64,000 nucleotides of DNA from Pseudomonas sp. CC120222-01a (lineage in GTDB: Bacteria > Pseudomonadota > Gammaproteobacteria > Pseudomonadales > Pseudomonadaceae): the NCBI RefSeq assembly GCF_003097235.1, contig NZ_QEQQ01000007.1, forward strand, positions 62,001 to 126,000. The letters run 5' to 3'. A program made the translations under genes and the position numbers. This document shows, in pieces, positions 53,190 to 62,551 of the stretch. Below the pieces are notes generated by a model. That model saw only the letters and a program-made list of their open reading frames with translations, had not been told where the DNA came from and did not search any database. Position 1 is the stretch's first letter. Each line of letters opens with the position of its first letter.

Positions 53190-54662
53190 ATGCGTACCAA
53201 GCTCTATATCGACGGTCAATGGCGCGATGCCGCTAACGGCAAGCAAGCGGATGTTGTAGACCCGGCAACCGAGGAGGTCGTTCACCAGTTCGCTTCGGCC
53301 TCGCCTGAAGACGTCGACCTGGCGGTCAAAGCTGCCCGTCGTGCCTTCGATCAGGATGGCTGGTCGCGCACTACAGGTAAGCAGCGTGCACAGTACCTGC
53401 GTCGTATTGCCAAAATCATTGGCGAGCGCCAGCAAGAGCTGGCTGCGCTGGAAACCCTGGACAACGGTAAACCGCTGCCGGAGGCTATGTGGGACGTTGG
53501 CGACTCGGCGGGATGCTTCGAGTATTACGCCAAGCTGGCTGAAGAGCTGGATAACGACGAGCACGCCATCGCCGTCTCCGATGATCGCTTCGCATGCCGT
53601 ATCCGCCGCGAGCCATTGGGGGTGGTCGGTGCGATCACGCCATGGAACTACCCACTGCTGATGGCTTCGTGGAAAGTCGCCCCGGCCTTGGCTGCAGGTT
53701 GCACGGTTGTGCTCAAGCCCGCTGAGTTGACTTCGCTCACCGCATTGGAACTGGCCGCCATTGCTGAACAGGCCGAACTGCCAGCTGGTGTGCTGAACGT
53801 ACTGACCGGCAGTGGCAGCGTCGCTGGCGACGCTTTGGTCAAGCACAAGCAAGTGGACAAGGTAGCGTTCACGGGTTCTGGCCCAATCGGTTCGCAGATC
53901 ATGCGTGAAGCGGCGACCGATATGAAACGCGTAACCCTGGAGCTGGGCGGCAAGAGCCCAATGGTAGTGTTCGAAGACGCCGATATCGAAGCCACGGTCG
54001 AGTGGATGATGTTCGGCATTTTCTGGAATCAGGGCCAGGTCTGCTCCGCAACCTCGCGTGTGCTGATTCACGAGTCGGTGTACGACAAGGTGCTTGAACG
54101 CCTGGTCGATGAGGCTGGCAAGATCAAGATCGGCAACGGCAAAGATGAGGGTACGCTGCTAGGCCCGCTGGTCTCGAAGAAGCAGCTGGATCAGGTCAGT
54201 GCTGCCGTCGAGCGCGCTCGCTCGGAAGGTGCGACCGTTGTATGTGGCGGCCGTCGTGCGCCAGGCTTCGACAAGGGCTATTACTACGAACCGACGGTGT
54301 TGGCAGACCTGAAGCTCGATAGCGATGCCTGGGTTGAGGAAATCTTCGGGCCGGTTCTGTGTGTGCGCTCGTTCAAGACTGAAGCCGAAGCTATCGAAGT
54401 GGCCAATGAAAGCCGCTTCGGCCTGGCCGCCGCGGTGATGACCCAGGACCAAGCTCGCGCTGAACGCGTCAGCAATGCGCTGCGCGCCGGTATTGTCTGG
54501 GTCAACTGCTCGCAGCCTGGCTTCACCGAGGCACCGTGGGGTGGCTACAAACAGTCCGGCATTGGCCGTGAACTGGGCCCATGGGGGCTGGACAACTACC
54601 TGGAAACCAAGCAAGTCACCAGCTACGTGACGCCAGCTCCATGGGGTTGGTACATCAAGTGA
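53190..54662 (+). CDS. Betaine-aldehyde-type aldehyde dehydrogenase
   Basis: This 490-residue NAD-dependent aldehyde dehydrogenase has the catalytic Cys in FWNQGQVCSATSR, the general-base Glu in LELGGKSPM, and the NAD motif FTGSGPIGSQI. The end (WVNCSQPGFTEAPWGGYKQSG) resembles the betaine/amino-aldehyde dehydrogenase group (ALDH10/GbsA-like), which oxidises aldehydes with a positive amine. ATG 53190 has GGGAG 5 bp ahead and fits the family start (MRTKLYIDGQW); ATG 53172 is less likely. It lies in the operon with uptake and oxidase genes and probably converts the semialdehyde produced there to an acid. Confidence 0.9.
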   Translation: MRTKLYIDGQWRDAANGKQADVVDPATEEVVHQFASASPEDVDLAVKAARRAFDQDGWSRTTGKQRAQYLRRIAKIIGERQQELAALETLDNGKPLPEAMWDVGDSAGCFEYYAKLAEELDNDEHAIAVSDDRFACRIRREPLGVVGAITPWNYPLLMASWKVAPALAAGCTVVLKPAELTSLTALELAAIAEQAELPAGVLNVLTGSGSVAGDALVKHKQVDKVAFTGSGPIGSQIMREAATDMKRVTLELGGKSPMVVFEDADIEATVEWMMFGIFWNQGQVCSATSRVLIHESVYDKVLERLVDEAGKIKIGNGKDEGTLLGPLVSKKQLDQVSAAVERARSEGATVVCGGRRAPGFDKGYYYEPTVLADLKLDSDAWVEEIFGPVLCVRSFKTEAEAIEVANESRFGLAAAVMTQDQARAERVSNALRAGIVWVNCSQPGFTEAPWGGYKQSGIGRELGPWGLDNYLETKQVTSYVTPAPWGWYIK

Positions 54663-54867
54663 TCATCCGCGGGGGCTCTTCATGAGCCTCCGTTGATGTA
54701 TGGGTTGACGAAGAGATCGTCGAGTAATGCAATAGTTTCATGGCTCAAGGAGAACTCAGCGCTTCACCAAAACAAGAATCAATGCCCCAAGCGGGTGGCG
54801 ACATCACACTGCAAAAAAATAAAAAACCTGCCAGAACTACGACAAGTCAGTACTGAGGAATGTGAAA

Positions 54868-55722
54868 ATGAGTGTGTTTCAGAAAATCCTTGCGATTGTG
54901 CTTATGACGTGTGCGTGCGCCTTTGCCAACGCAGACGAGTTGAAAACTATCAAATTAGGCGCCATGGGATGGGAAGACCAGAGTTCTCTGGTTTTCGTGG
55001 GCAAACGCGTTCTCGAGAGGGAAGGCTACAAAGTCGAAATTACCAATTTTTCGGAGTGGGGCATCGCCTACGCTGCGCTCGCCCGCGGTGACATTGATCT
55101 GATGGTCTCTCAGATCAACTACGTCGCCTTCGACTATTGGAAGAAGAACAAGAACCGCCTGGAGAAAGTCTCTGTGGCCTCCCACGGCCTTAGGCAGGGC
55201 ATCGTCGTACCCAGCTACATGAATATCGACTCGATCGATCAGCTGAACGGTATCAAGGACCAAGTTGGCGGCAAGATCGTCGGTATCGAACCGGGTTCAG
55301 GCTTGATGCGTGAGCTGAAGGAGGCGGTCAAGCAATATCCACTTGACTACACCGTCATTGACTCCAGTACTGCAGCGATGGCCGCCGAGCTCGAAGGGGC
55401 TATCCAGCGCAAGGCACCGATTGTAACTGTGCTGTGGAAACCGTCTTGGCAGGTCTACAAATACGACGTCAAGTTCCTTGATGACCCCAAGCATATCTTT
55501 GCTCCACCACAAAGCTATTACTGGATTGCCAAGAAAGGCTTCTCCCTGAAGAACCCTCACGCGCGTGAAGCTCTGGCCAGCATGTTCGTTTCTATCGACG
55601 ATGTCACGCACATGAATGCTGAAATGAATGAAGGTATTAGCGCCGACGAAGCAGCGGAAAGGTGGTGGAAGGCGAATGCCGATGTCACCCAGCGTTGGTC
55701 GGAACTCTCCAAGCCCGACTGA
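54868..55722 (+). CDS. ABC substrate-binding protein, ChoX-like (quaternary amines)
   Basis: This 284-residue periplasmic binding protein has a signal peptide (FQKILAIVLMTCACAFANA). The mature start TIKLGAMGWEDQSSL has the Trp of the aromatic box, and the rest aligns with the orphan protein at 41758 (HGLRQGIVVP, GIKDQVGGKI, YYWIAKKGFS are shared). ATG 54868 is preferred over GTG 54862 by spacing to AGGA. It lies 205 bp after the aldehyde dehydrogenase and is the natural partner of the ABC transporter at 50369-53159. Confidence 0.9.
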   Translation: MSVFQKILAIVLMTCACAFANADELKTIKLGAMGWEDQSSLVFVGKRVLEREGYKVEITNFSEWGIAYAALARGDIDLMVSQINYVAFDYWKKNKNRLEKVSVASHGLRQGIVVPSYMNIDSIDQLNGIKDQVGGKIVGIEPGSGLMRELKEAVKQYPLDYTVIDSSTAAMAAELEGAIQRKAPIVTVLWKPSWQVYKYDVKFLDDPKHIFAPPQSYYWIAKKGFSLKNPHAREALASMFVSIDDVTHMNAEMNEGISADEAAERWWKANADVTQRWSELSKPD

Positions 55723-55966
55723 TAGTGTTGCTGAATGTGGGCGGGCATTTATAGCCCGCTACACAGTCGTGTGACTCGTCGGGTAGCGTTCGATTCAGTA
55801 GCGTCTGCCCGGCGAGAGCCGCGGGTCAAAGATAACTTGCTCATTAGTCATGTTGACGTAGCACATGTTGCAGTTCGGCTAGCGCGCAGTGCACCGCTGA
55901 TTGATCTTGCGATCACCAGTGTAGGGGGGGGGCTGCGCCGCTGTTGGCCTGGTTAAGGAAAAAACA

Positions 55967-57298
55967 ATGATGAAAAAATCCAGTATTTCTATTGAAGACG
56001 TGCCCCTCAGTGGCTTCCATCAAAAGCTGACTGTTGCTGCCTGGGGTGGGTCTTTCGTAGACGGCTACGTCCTGAGCATCGTCGGTGTGGTGATGTTGCA
56101 GATGTCTCTGGCAGCCGGGCTTGATAGCTTTTGGGAAGGCATGATCGCTGCAGCGGCTTTGATCGGCATCTTTTTTGGCGGTTTGCTGGGGGGGTGGCTT
56201 ACCAACCAGCTGGGACGTAAACGTATCCTCTTCGTGGGGCCGCTGATTTTCATGTTTGCCTCGTTGGCGCATCTCTGGGTTGAATCAGCCCCTATGTTGT
56301 TTGCCATGCGACTGTTGATCGGGGTTGCCGTGGGTATCGAGTACCCTGTGGCCACCGCCATGTTGGTCGAATTCATGCCACGCCGCAGCCGTGGCCCTCG
56401 CCTGGCAGCACTGGCGTTGAATTGGTTTATTGGTGCAGCTTGCGCATACGCGGTAGGTGAGCTGATCCTGCGAAGTGGCGTAGGTGACGCCTGGCGCATA
56501 GCGCTGGCCAGTGGCGCGTTCTTTGGTGCGCTTCTGTTCATGGTCCGTGTGGGTTTGCCGGAATCCCCACGTTGGTTGATTGCCAAGGGTCGGGCCAAAG
56601 CCGCTGAGCTGGTGATCAAACGCGTTTATGGGCCACAGTTCTCACTGGCCAACTTGCCTGAGGCTAGCGCAGAGCAACGTCTGCCGCTGAGTGCTCTGCT
56701 GCGTTCCGGCTATGGCAAACGGCTGTTTTTCGTGGTGATGTTCTGGACGTGCTCGATCGTGCCGGTGTTCGCTGTGTACGCCTTTGCGCCCAAAGTGCTG
56801 GCAGCACTTAAGCTCGACAGCAACATGGGTTCGCTGGGGTCGGTGGTCATCACGGTGTTCTTCGTTTTGGGATGCCTGGTGTGCACCTGGCTGATCAATC
56901 ATATCGGTCGGCGAAACATGCTGATCTACAGTTTCCTGCTGTCGACGCTTGCACTCTCAGGTCTGGCTTTCAATCCGGCTGGTCATGGGATGCTGGTGGT
57001 GGTGTTCTTCTCGTTGTACGCATTGTTCATGGGCGGTGCGCAAGTGTTGGCGCTGGTCTATCCCAATGAGATTTTCCCTACCGAAATGCGTGCTTTGGCC
57101 GTAGGCGTTGGCACTGCGTTCTCGAGAATCGGCGCGGCAGTGGGCACCTACCTGGTTCCGATTTCGTTGGAAAGCCTGGGTGTCGAGCAAACACTTTATA
57201 TTGCCATTCTGATTACCTTGGTTGGCTTGGTGATCTCTTGGATGATGGCTCCCGAGACAAGTTCTTTGAACTTGCAGCAGGCCGCTGCTCTGAACTGA
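55967..57298 (+). CDS. MFS transporter, paralogue of the module A carrier
   Basis: This 443-residue protein has about 12 membrane helices, with GGWLTNQLGRKR between helices 2 and 3 and GLPESPRWL in the central loop. It is clearly a duplicate of the carrier at 20058-21386: SIEDVPLSGFH start, GGSFVDGYVLS, PVATAMLVEFMP, and LNLQQAAAL end. It is thus a second, proton-driven route beside the ABC transporter for uptake of the same or a related compound. The gene precedes an XRE-cupin regulator. Confidence 0.9.
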   Translation: MMKKSSISIEDVPLSGFHQKLTVAAWGGSFVDGYVLSIVGVVMLQMSLAAGLDSFWEGMIAAAALIGIFFGGLLGGWLTNQLGRKRILFVGPLIFMFASLAHLWVESAPMLFAMRLLIGVAVGIEYPVATAMLVEFMPRRSRGPRLAALALNWFIGAACAYAVGELILRSGVGDAWRIALASGAFFGALLFMVRVGLPESPRWLIAKGRAKAAELVIKRVYGPQFSLANLPEASAEQRLPLSALLRSGYGKRLFFVVMFWTCSIVPVFAVYAFAPKVLAALKLDSNMGSLGSVVITVFFVLGCLVCTWLINHIGRRNMLIYSFLLSTLALSGLAFNPAGHGMLVVVFFSLYALFMGGAQVLALVYPNEIFPTEMRALAVGVGTAFSRIGAAVGTYLVPISLESLGVEQTLYIAILITLVGLVISWMMAPETSSLNLQQAAALN

Positions 57299-57411
57299 CT
57301 AGATCAATCACCGATAATTTAAATGGTTGATTCAGTGCTGGAGTGTCATTGAATCTTAACTAGTAAACTTCGCCAGCAATGGCGGTTAACCAGGGCAAGG
57401 CGGGAGGTAAA

Positions 57412-58017
57412 ATGCAAAGCGATGATAGTGAGCTCGCAGATGCGTACGACAGTAACGCCATCACCGGCCGCGTTGCCCTCGGCGAGGAAATTCGAAAACT
57501 GCGCAGGGCCAGGGCCAAGACGCTGGCGGAAATCGCCCTCGCCACAGGTCGTTCAGTCAGTTTCATCAGTCAGCTTGAGCGCGGGCGTGCGGAGATTCCG
57601 ATTTCGGATCTCAAGCGTATCGCGCTCTCGCTGGGGGTGCCGCTAGCCTGGTTTCTCAGGACGGACGAGCAGCCAGAGAACGAGATAGGGCGGATTGTCA
57701 GGAGCCGGGCGCGTCGTCGTGTGGGCTCTGTGACGCTTGGCGTCGATGAAGAGTTGTTATCGCCCAGCATTGGCGGCAAGTTTGAAATGTACCTGACCAC
57801 GTTTGCGCCTGGATCCAGCTATGAAGCCGTGCCCCCCCGGGGCGGGGAAGAAGAGGGGTTTCTGATGTCCGGAGAGCTGACGGTGTGGATCGCGGACAAT
57901 GAATTCAATCTCAGGGCCGGTGACAGTTTCCGAATTGCCAACGAGCCGTATCGCTGGGCCAACAGGACTGAGAACGAAGCGTTAGCGGTGTGGGTGATTG
58001 CCTCTCCTGCGTATTGA
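57412..58017 (+). CDS. XRE-cupin transcriptional regulator (copy 2)
   Basis: This 201-residue protein has a helix-turn-helix at about residues 25-80 (TLAEIALATGRSVSFISQLE) and a C-terminal cupin (RAGDSFRIANEPYRWAN). ATG 57412, just after GGGAGG, is preferred over ATG 57379, which has no ribosome binding site. It is very similar to copy 3 at 58245 on the other strand (FISQLERGRAEIPISDLKRI is shared exactly), so the two face each other around a terminator. The targets are probably the neighbouring transport and catabolic genes. Confidence 0.88.
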   Translation: MQSDDSELADAYDSNAITGRVALGEEIRKLRRARAKTLAEIALATGRSVSFISQLERGRAEIPISDLKRIALSLGVPLAWFLRTDEQPENEIGRIVRSRARRRVGSVTLGVDEELLSPSIGGKFEMYLTTFAPGSSYEAVPPRGGEEEGFLMSGELTVWIADNEFNLRAGDSFRIANEPYRWANRTENEALAVWVIASPAY

Positions 58018-58140
58018 TCTGCCGGCTAAGGAGGTTGAACGGCGAGTGGGGCAATGCGCTTGGCGTTGCGTACTGTGCTTGATTCACGCGTTGCGCAAAG
58101 AAATCACTAACAAAAAAACCATCAAGCGTTATCCCTTTCA

Positions 58141-58186
58141 GGGGCCGGCATTGTTCTGACGGAGAATGCGCCAGCCCCTTTTTTTT
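58141..58186 (+). terminator. Terminator between convergent XRE-cupin genes
   Basis: GGGGC pairs with GCCCC, and the inner GGCA/TGCG arms extend the stem. Eight T follow (58179-58186). It serves the plus-strand XRE-cupin gene. Confidence 0.75.
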
Positions 58187-58244
58187 GCAATTCTGAACGG
58201 CTACAGGGTCTCGGCCTGCATCCGCAACTGCCGACGTGTCTATT

Positions 58245-58844
58245 TCAACCGGCAGGCGGGGCTATGACCCACAAGACGACGGCGTCGGCCTCGCCCCTGT
58301 TTTCCCACCGGTAGGTTTCCTGCGCGATGCGGAAGCTGTCTCCGGCGCCTAACTGGAAGCAATTGTCACCGATCCACATTTCCAGTTCACCGGCTATCAC
58401 ATAACCTTCCTCTTCGGTTTCTTTGGCAGACTTGATCCCGTTTGAGGCGCCAGGGCTCATGGTACAAATGTACATGTCGAATTTCCCGCCTACGCTTGGA
58501 GAGAGCAATTCATCAGCCCCTCCACCTGAAGCCGGGCCAAGCCGTCGACGTTCGCCCAGGCGTACAACCCTGCCAACCTCGGCAGGTGGTTGCGCTTCGG
58601 ATGTGAAGAACCAGTTCAGAGGAACACCCAAGGTCAACGCAATGCGCTTGAGGTCCGAGATGGGTATCTCTGCTCGGCCGCGCTCCAGCTGGCTGATGAA
58701 GCTGACCGAACGCCCTGTTGCCTCAGAGACCTCTGCAAGGGTCTTGGCGCGGGCCTTCCGTAGCTTGCGGATCTCCTGCCCGAGCATGACGCGATCTTTG
58801 TAGGTATCGTGCCCCTGGCCGGAACCCGCGTCTTCGATTGCCAT
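58245..58844 (-). CDS. XRE-cupin transcriptional regulator (copy 3)
   Basis: This 199-residue protein has a helix-turn-helix at about 20-80 (TLAEVSEATGRSVSFISQLE) and a C-terminal cupin (LGAGDSFRIAQETYRWEN). It is nearly the same over the DNA-binding domain as copy 2, so both may read the same operators, while the cupin domains differ more and could sense different ligands. Upstream, 209 bp separate it from a same-strand GntR gene. Confidence 0.88.
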   Translation of the reverse strand: MAIEDAGSGQGHDTYKDRVMLGQEIRKLRKARAKTLAEVSEATGRSVSFISQLERGRAEIPISDLKRIALTLGVPLNWFFTSEAQPPAEVGRVVRLGERRRLGPASGGGADELLSPSVGGKFDMYICTMSPGASNGIKSAKETEEEGYVIAGELEMWIGDNCFQLGAGDSFRIAQETYRWENRGEADAVVLWVIAPPAG

Positions 58845-59053
58845 TTTTTTTCCTAATCGTTTACGTGGAGTCAGATAACGAAAAATAGCGAAACATGTCT
58901 TTGCATCAAAGAAAATTTTTCGCTTCTTCGCTGCACAGAGAATATGAGTATGGCTTCGCTAACACAATGGCGCAGCAGCTCGGCGGCATTTCCAGCTGCC
59001 GGCCGGGCAACCTGATCGCTGCGTTACCTAAAGTGGGGCGTACTTTGCAGCGT

Positions 59054-59752
59054 TCATAGAGAGGCTGTTGAGTGGGCGCGATCGGCCCCCTCGATCAAAT
59101 CGGCAAGGCGTTCCCCATCGTACGCATTGTGCAGCCAGGCGAGCTCTCCGGCTCGTTCGCTATTACCATCAAGGATGGCCTGTACGAACGCCTTGTGCTG
59201 CTCAAGGATAGTATCGGTGGTGGGGTGCATCAGCACGTTCGTCGAACTGATGACCCATCGTATTTGCTGTTGAACCAGGGCGTACTGCCTGATGAGCCGC
59301 TGGTGGCCGGTGCCTTCGATAACGGCTTGATGAAGGGCGAAGTCACATTGGTTAATGGTCTTGGTTGAGCCTTTTTCGCAAGCATTCAAAAGGGTGTCGA
59401 ATGCATTTTTAACCTTGGACAACACCTCGGCATCTTTCTTTTGCGCCACGAGTGTAGCGGCCAAGCGCTCAAGGCTGCCTCGTAACGTCCAGATTTCCCA
59501 CACATCGGATGGCGTCAGCTTGGCGACTTCCCATCCCACATACGGGGTTTGAACGACGATGCCCTCGGTCGCCAGCCTGTTCAATCCGGTACGAAGGGTG
59601 CCACGGGCGATCCCCAACTGATCGGCGAGGGCGGTTTCGGTGATGCGTTCTCCAGGTTTCAGATAGCCCGAAAGAATGGACTCCCTCAGGCTATCGGTCG
59701 CTTGTTGCTCAGCGGAGAGCTTCGAGATGGGCCGAAGCTGTGTCGGTTTCAT
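59054..59752 (-). CDS. GntR-family regulator with FCD domain
   Basis: This 232-residue protein has a winged helix at about residues 12-75 (LADQLGIARGTLRTGLNRL) and an FCD ligand domain at about 90-215 with D and His metal-site residues (CDFALHQAVIEGTGHQRL). It diverges from the aldolase-like gene at 60061 across 308 bp, so it probably controls 60061-62551. The ligand is probably a carboxylic acid of that pathway; none can be named. Confidence 0.9.
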   Translation of the reverse strand: MKPTQLRPISKLSAEQQATDSLRESILSGYLKPGERITETALADQLGIARGTLRTGLNRLATEGIVVQTPYVGWEVAKLTPSDVWEIWTLRGSLERLAATLVAQKKDAEVLSKVKNAFDTLLNACEKGSTKTINQCDFALHQAVIEGTGHQRLIRQYALVQQQIRWVISSTNVLMHPTTDTILEQHKAFVQAILDGNSERAGELAWLHNAYDGERLADLIEGADRAHSTASL

Positions 59753-60060
59753 GGCAGGGATCCTGATGTTTGCGGACCGAGATATAGCACTGCAAAGGGG
59801 ATTTTGTACACGTTTGCCTGGCTGAGGATAGATGATGCGACGAAAAAAAGTACTGATGCGTCATCTAAATCATTGAATTATAATGTGTTGATTGATGATT
59901 GTTGACAATAAACGGTGTTGAGATTAGCTTTTCATCGGGCGGTACCCGTTGTGAATGCAAGGCTGCGAGCAACAATGGCATTGAATAGACGGTGAGCGGC
60001 TGAGTGCCAGAATTGCCGGCAGCTCGAAATCAGCGTCCCAGCAACCTTCAGAGGTGAATC
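59753..60060. other. Divergent promoter region between GntR and aldolase genes
   Basis: There is no gene. A+T-rich DNA at 59850-59930 contains repeated TTGATGATT/ATTGTTGACAAT-like half-sites that could form GntR operators. The best candidate is the imperfect TTGATTGATGATTGTTGACAA at about 59888-59908, although the exact operator is not clear. Confidence 0.35.
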
Positions 60061-60801
60061 ATGAAAGTAGTGAGTAGTGTCGAGCAGGACCTGTATCACG
60101 ATACTGAAGTCAGAATTCTGCGTCAGGATCTCGCCTTGGCGTTGCGAGCTGCCGCTTATCATGGGCTCGCCGAAGGCGTGTGCAACCACTTCAGTGTCAC
60201 CCTCCCAGGGCGCCCGGACTTATTCTTGCTTAACCCGAGGGGGTTGATGTGGGAAGAAGTTCAGGCGGACGACATCGTGCTGGTGGATGATTTCGGCAAC
60301 CGCATCGCTGGGCGGCATGAAATTGAACCTACGGCAATGTTCATTCACGCAGCAATTCACCGCATTGCCAAGAAAACATGTGTCTTGCATACGCACATGC
60401 CGTATGCGACAGCGCTGACCCTGACCGAAGCCGGTGGGCTGGATACGACGCTCTCGCAGAACGCCATGCGGTTCCATGAGCGTACAGTGGTCGATAAACA
60501 GTACAACGGCTTTGCGCTGGATCACTCCGAAGGTGAGCGAATCGCGCGTGCAATGAACGGTGCCGATATCGTGTTCCTGGGCAACCACGGGGTGGTTGTC
60601 TGCGCTGAGCGCATTGACTATGCATACGACGACCTTTACTACCTGGAGCGCGCGTGCAATGCAGAAGTCCTTGCGCGCTCGACCGGATTGCCACTGCGTC
60701 CAGCCGACGCGGGCATTGCAAAAATGGTGGCGGGTCAGGTCGACAGTGAGCGGCTGCAGTCCGAGCTTTTCTTTGAGGCGCTCAGCCGCAAGATAAAGTA
60801 A
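60061..60801 (+). CDS. Class II aldolase/adducin-family protein
   Basis: This 246-residue protein has the class II aldolase (AraD/FucA) fold. Metal-binding histidines are visible in CVLHTHMPYATAL, and a third lies in FLGNHGVVV; GVCNHFSV and LNPRGLMWEE match the substrate loop. Members cleave sugar phosphates, decarboxylate, or act on 3-oxo-acids. AGAGGTGA precedes the ATG. It is the first gene of a short plus-strand group under probable GntR control. Confidence 0.9.
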   Translation: MKVVSSVEQDLYHDTEVRILRQDLALALRAAAYHGLAEGVCNHFSVTLPGRPDLFLLNPRGLMWEEVQADDIVLVDDFGNRIAGRHEIEPTAMFIHAAIHRIAKKTCVLHTHMPYATALTLTEAGGLDTTLSQNAMRFHERTVVDKQYNGFALDHSEGERIARAMNGADIVFLGNHGVVVCAERIDYAYDDLYYLERACNAEVLARSTGLPLRPADAGIAKMVAGQVDSERLQSELFFEALSRKIK

Positions 60802-60913
60802 TCCCGTGTTGCGTCCTAATATCTCGAACGTGAGCACTTCCCGGAGTTCGTCATTTCGAGAGGTGGTGACCAATCGCCTTTGGATTGGCACCTGACCTGT
60901 ATGGAGAGTGTTA

Positions 60914-61519
60914 ATGCACGCCCTTATTGTAGTTGCACATCATGACCCCGATTCGCTTACACATCGTGTAGCGGCCACTATTGCCGAGCACGTTTCATCG
61001 TATGAATCGCAGCACACCTGTGAGATCGCTGACCTTGCCAAGGAGGGGTTCGACCCGCGGTTTACCGCTTCGGATCGCGATACGTACCATCGCGTTGCAC
61101 CGGTAGCACCCGATATTGTCGCGCAACAGCAGCGCATCGATAACGCCGATGCATTGGTGTTGGTGTTCCCGGTCTACTGGTGGTCGATGCCGGCGTTGCT
61201 CAAAGGCTGGATAGATCGCGTGTTCTGCAATGGGTGGGCCTTTGATTTCGGCGTAGAAAATCCTGAATCCAGCAAGTTGAGGGACCTGCGCGTGCACCTG
61301 GTCGCGCTGGGGGCATCTGGCGCTGAAGCTTATGCACGCCATGGTTACGACCAGGCGATGAACACCCAGATTGAGCACGGCATTTTCGGCTATTGCGGTG
61401 CGCAGATCGTAAGCTCGCGACTGTTGGGTGAGTCCGAGAGTGGCACCGCGGGCGCTCACTTGCTGACGGCCGCCGAGATTGGCCGGTCCTTGTTCGAACC
61501 CTCGCAACCCTCGCTGTAA
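60914..61519 (+). CDS. Flavodoxin-fold NAD(P)H:quinone oxidoreductase-like protein
   Basis: This 201-residue protein is of the NQO1/MdaB/KefF type with the N-terminal FMN/FAD loop HHDPDSLTHRVA, PVYWWSMPALLKGWIDRVF, and LGASGAEAYARHG. It reduces quinones or related electrophiles with NAD(P)H. ATG 60914 with GGAGA upstream is preferred over GTG 60908. It lies 112 bp after the aldolase-like gene. Confidence 0.88.
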   Translation: MHALIVVAHHDPDSLTHRVAATIAEHVSSYESQHTCEIADLAKEGFDPRFTASDRDTYHRVAPVAPDIVAQQQRIDNADALVLVFPVYWWSMPALLKGWIDRVFCNGWAFDFGVENPESSKLRDLRVHLVALGASGAEAYARHGYDQAMNTQIEHGIFGYCGAQIVSSRLLGESESGTAGAHLLTAAEIGRSLFEPSQPSL

Positions 61520-61642
61520 GGCGCGGAACGAAGTGGGCCCGGCCTTGGGCATCAGGTGCTGATGTTCACGGGCGGGCACCTGATTGCTGGGATATTGACT
61601 GCGCAGTGACTCTAAAATAACCGATGGATGTTGGGTCCAAGC

Positions 61643-62551
61643 ATGGAAAGTGAGCGTAAGGCGACCAGTTACGGGCTGCTGGCAATTCTGATCTGGAGCA
61701 CTGCAGTCGCGTTACTTCGCCGTGTCAGCGAAACATTTGGCGCCATTGGCGGCGCTGCGTTGATGTATACACTCGGTGCCGTGATGCTTGCGGTGCTGTT
61801 GGGAAGACCGAGGCTAAGAGGGATCTCCCGATTTTATTTGCTAGCGGGTACAGGCATGTTTGTGCTGTTTGAGGTCGCTTTCTCTCTCGCGCTCGGCTAC
61901 GCCGGTACTGACCAGCAGGCTATCCAGGTCGGTATCGTCAACTATCTCTGGCCGAGTTTGACCGTTCTGATCGCCATCGTAATGAACAACCAGCCTGCCA
62001 GGTGGCCGGTCATTCCGGGCACGCTGATGGCGTTAGTTGGCATTGCCTGGGTAGTGAGTGGGGATACGCTGACTGGGGTGGGTTTCCTTGCTGCTATCGA
62101 GGCTAACGCACTGAGCTTCGGGCTGGCGACACTCGGGGCAGTGAGCTTTGCGTTGTACTGCAATGTCACGCGCAAATATGCGAACGGTAAGAACTTGGTC
62201 ACGTTGTTTTTCTCTGTGACGGCGTTGGCATTATGGCTGGACTATGCGTTCAGTGATGAGCGGGCCATTACGTTGACGTTCAGGGGTACGCTTGAGCTCG
62301 TAGCGGCGAGCCTGTCCTTCGCCCTGGGCTACGCCCTCTGGAATATTGGCGTCTTGCGCGGCAACCTCACGCTGCTCTCTACGGTTTCTTACTTTGGGCC
62401 AGTCTTTTCCTCTTTATTCGCCGCATTCTGGCTCGATGTTCAACTTTCGGTGCATTTCTGGCAGGGCACGCTTCTGGTGACTTTGGGTTCACTGCTTTGT
62501 TGGGGTGCGACCCGGCAGCACCCGGCGGCTCGCCTTGCCCAAGCGGATTGA
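61643..62551 (+). CDS. DMT-superfamily exporter, YddG-like
   Basis: This 302-residue protein has ten predicted membrane helices in two EamA repeats. The start ERKATSYGLLAILIWST and GTDQQAIQVGIVNYLWPS are characteristic of YddG aromatic-amino-acid exporters. ATG 61643 fits the family start; an ATG five codons earlier is possible. Its substrate in this context is unknown. It may be an exporter gene that only happens to follow the aldolase group. Confidence 0.88.
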   Translation: MESERKATSYGLLAILIWSTAVALLRRVSETFGAIGGAALMYTLGAVMLAVLLGRPRLRGISRFYLLAGTGMFVLFEVAFSLALGYAGTDQQAIQVGIVNYLWPSLTVLIAIVMNNQPARWPVIPGTLMALVGIAWVVSGDTLTGVGFLAAIEANALSFGLATLGAVSFALYCNVTRKYANGKNLVTLFFSVTALALWLDYAFSDERAITLTFRGTLELVAASLSFALGYALWNIGVLRGNLTLLSTVSYFGPVFSSLFAAFWLDVQLSVHFWQGTLLVTLGSLLCWGATRQHPAARLAQAD

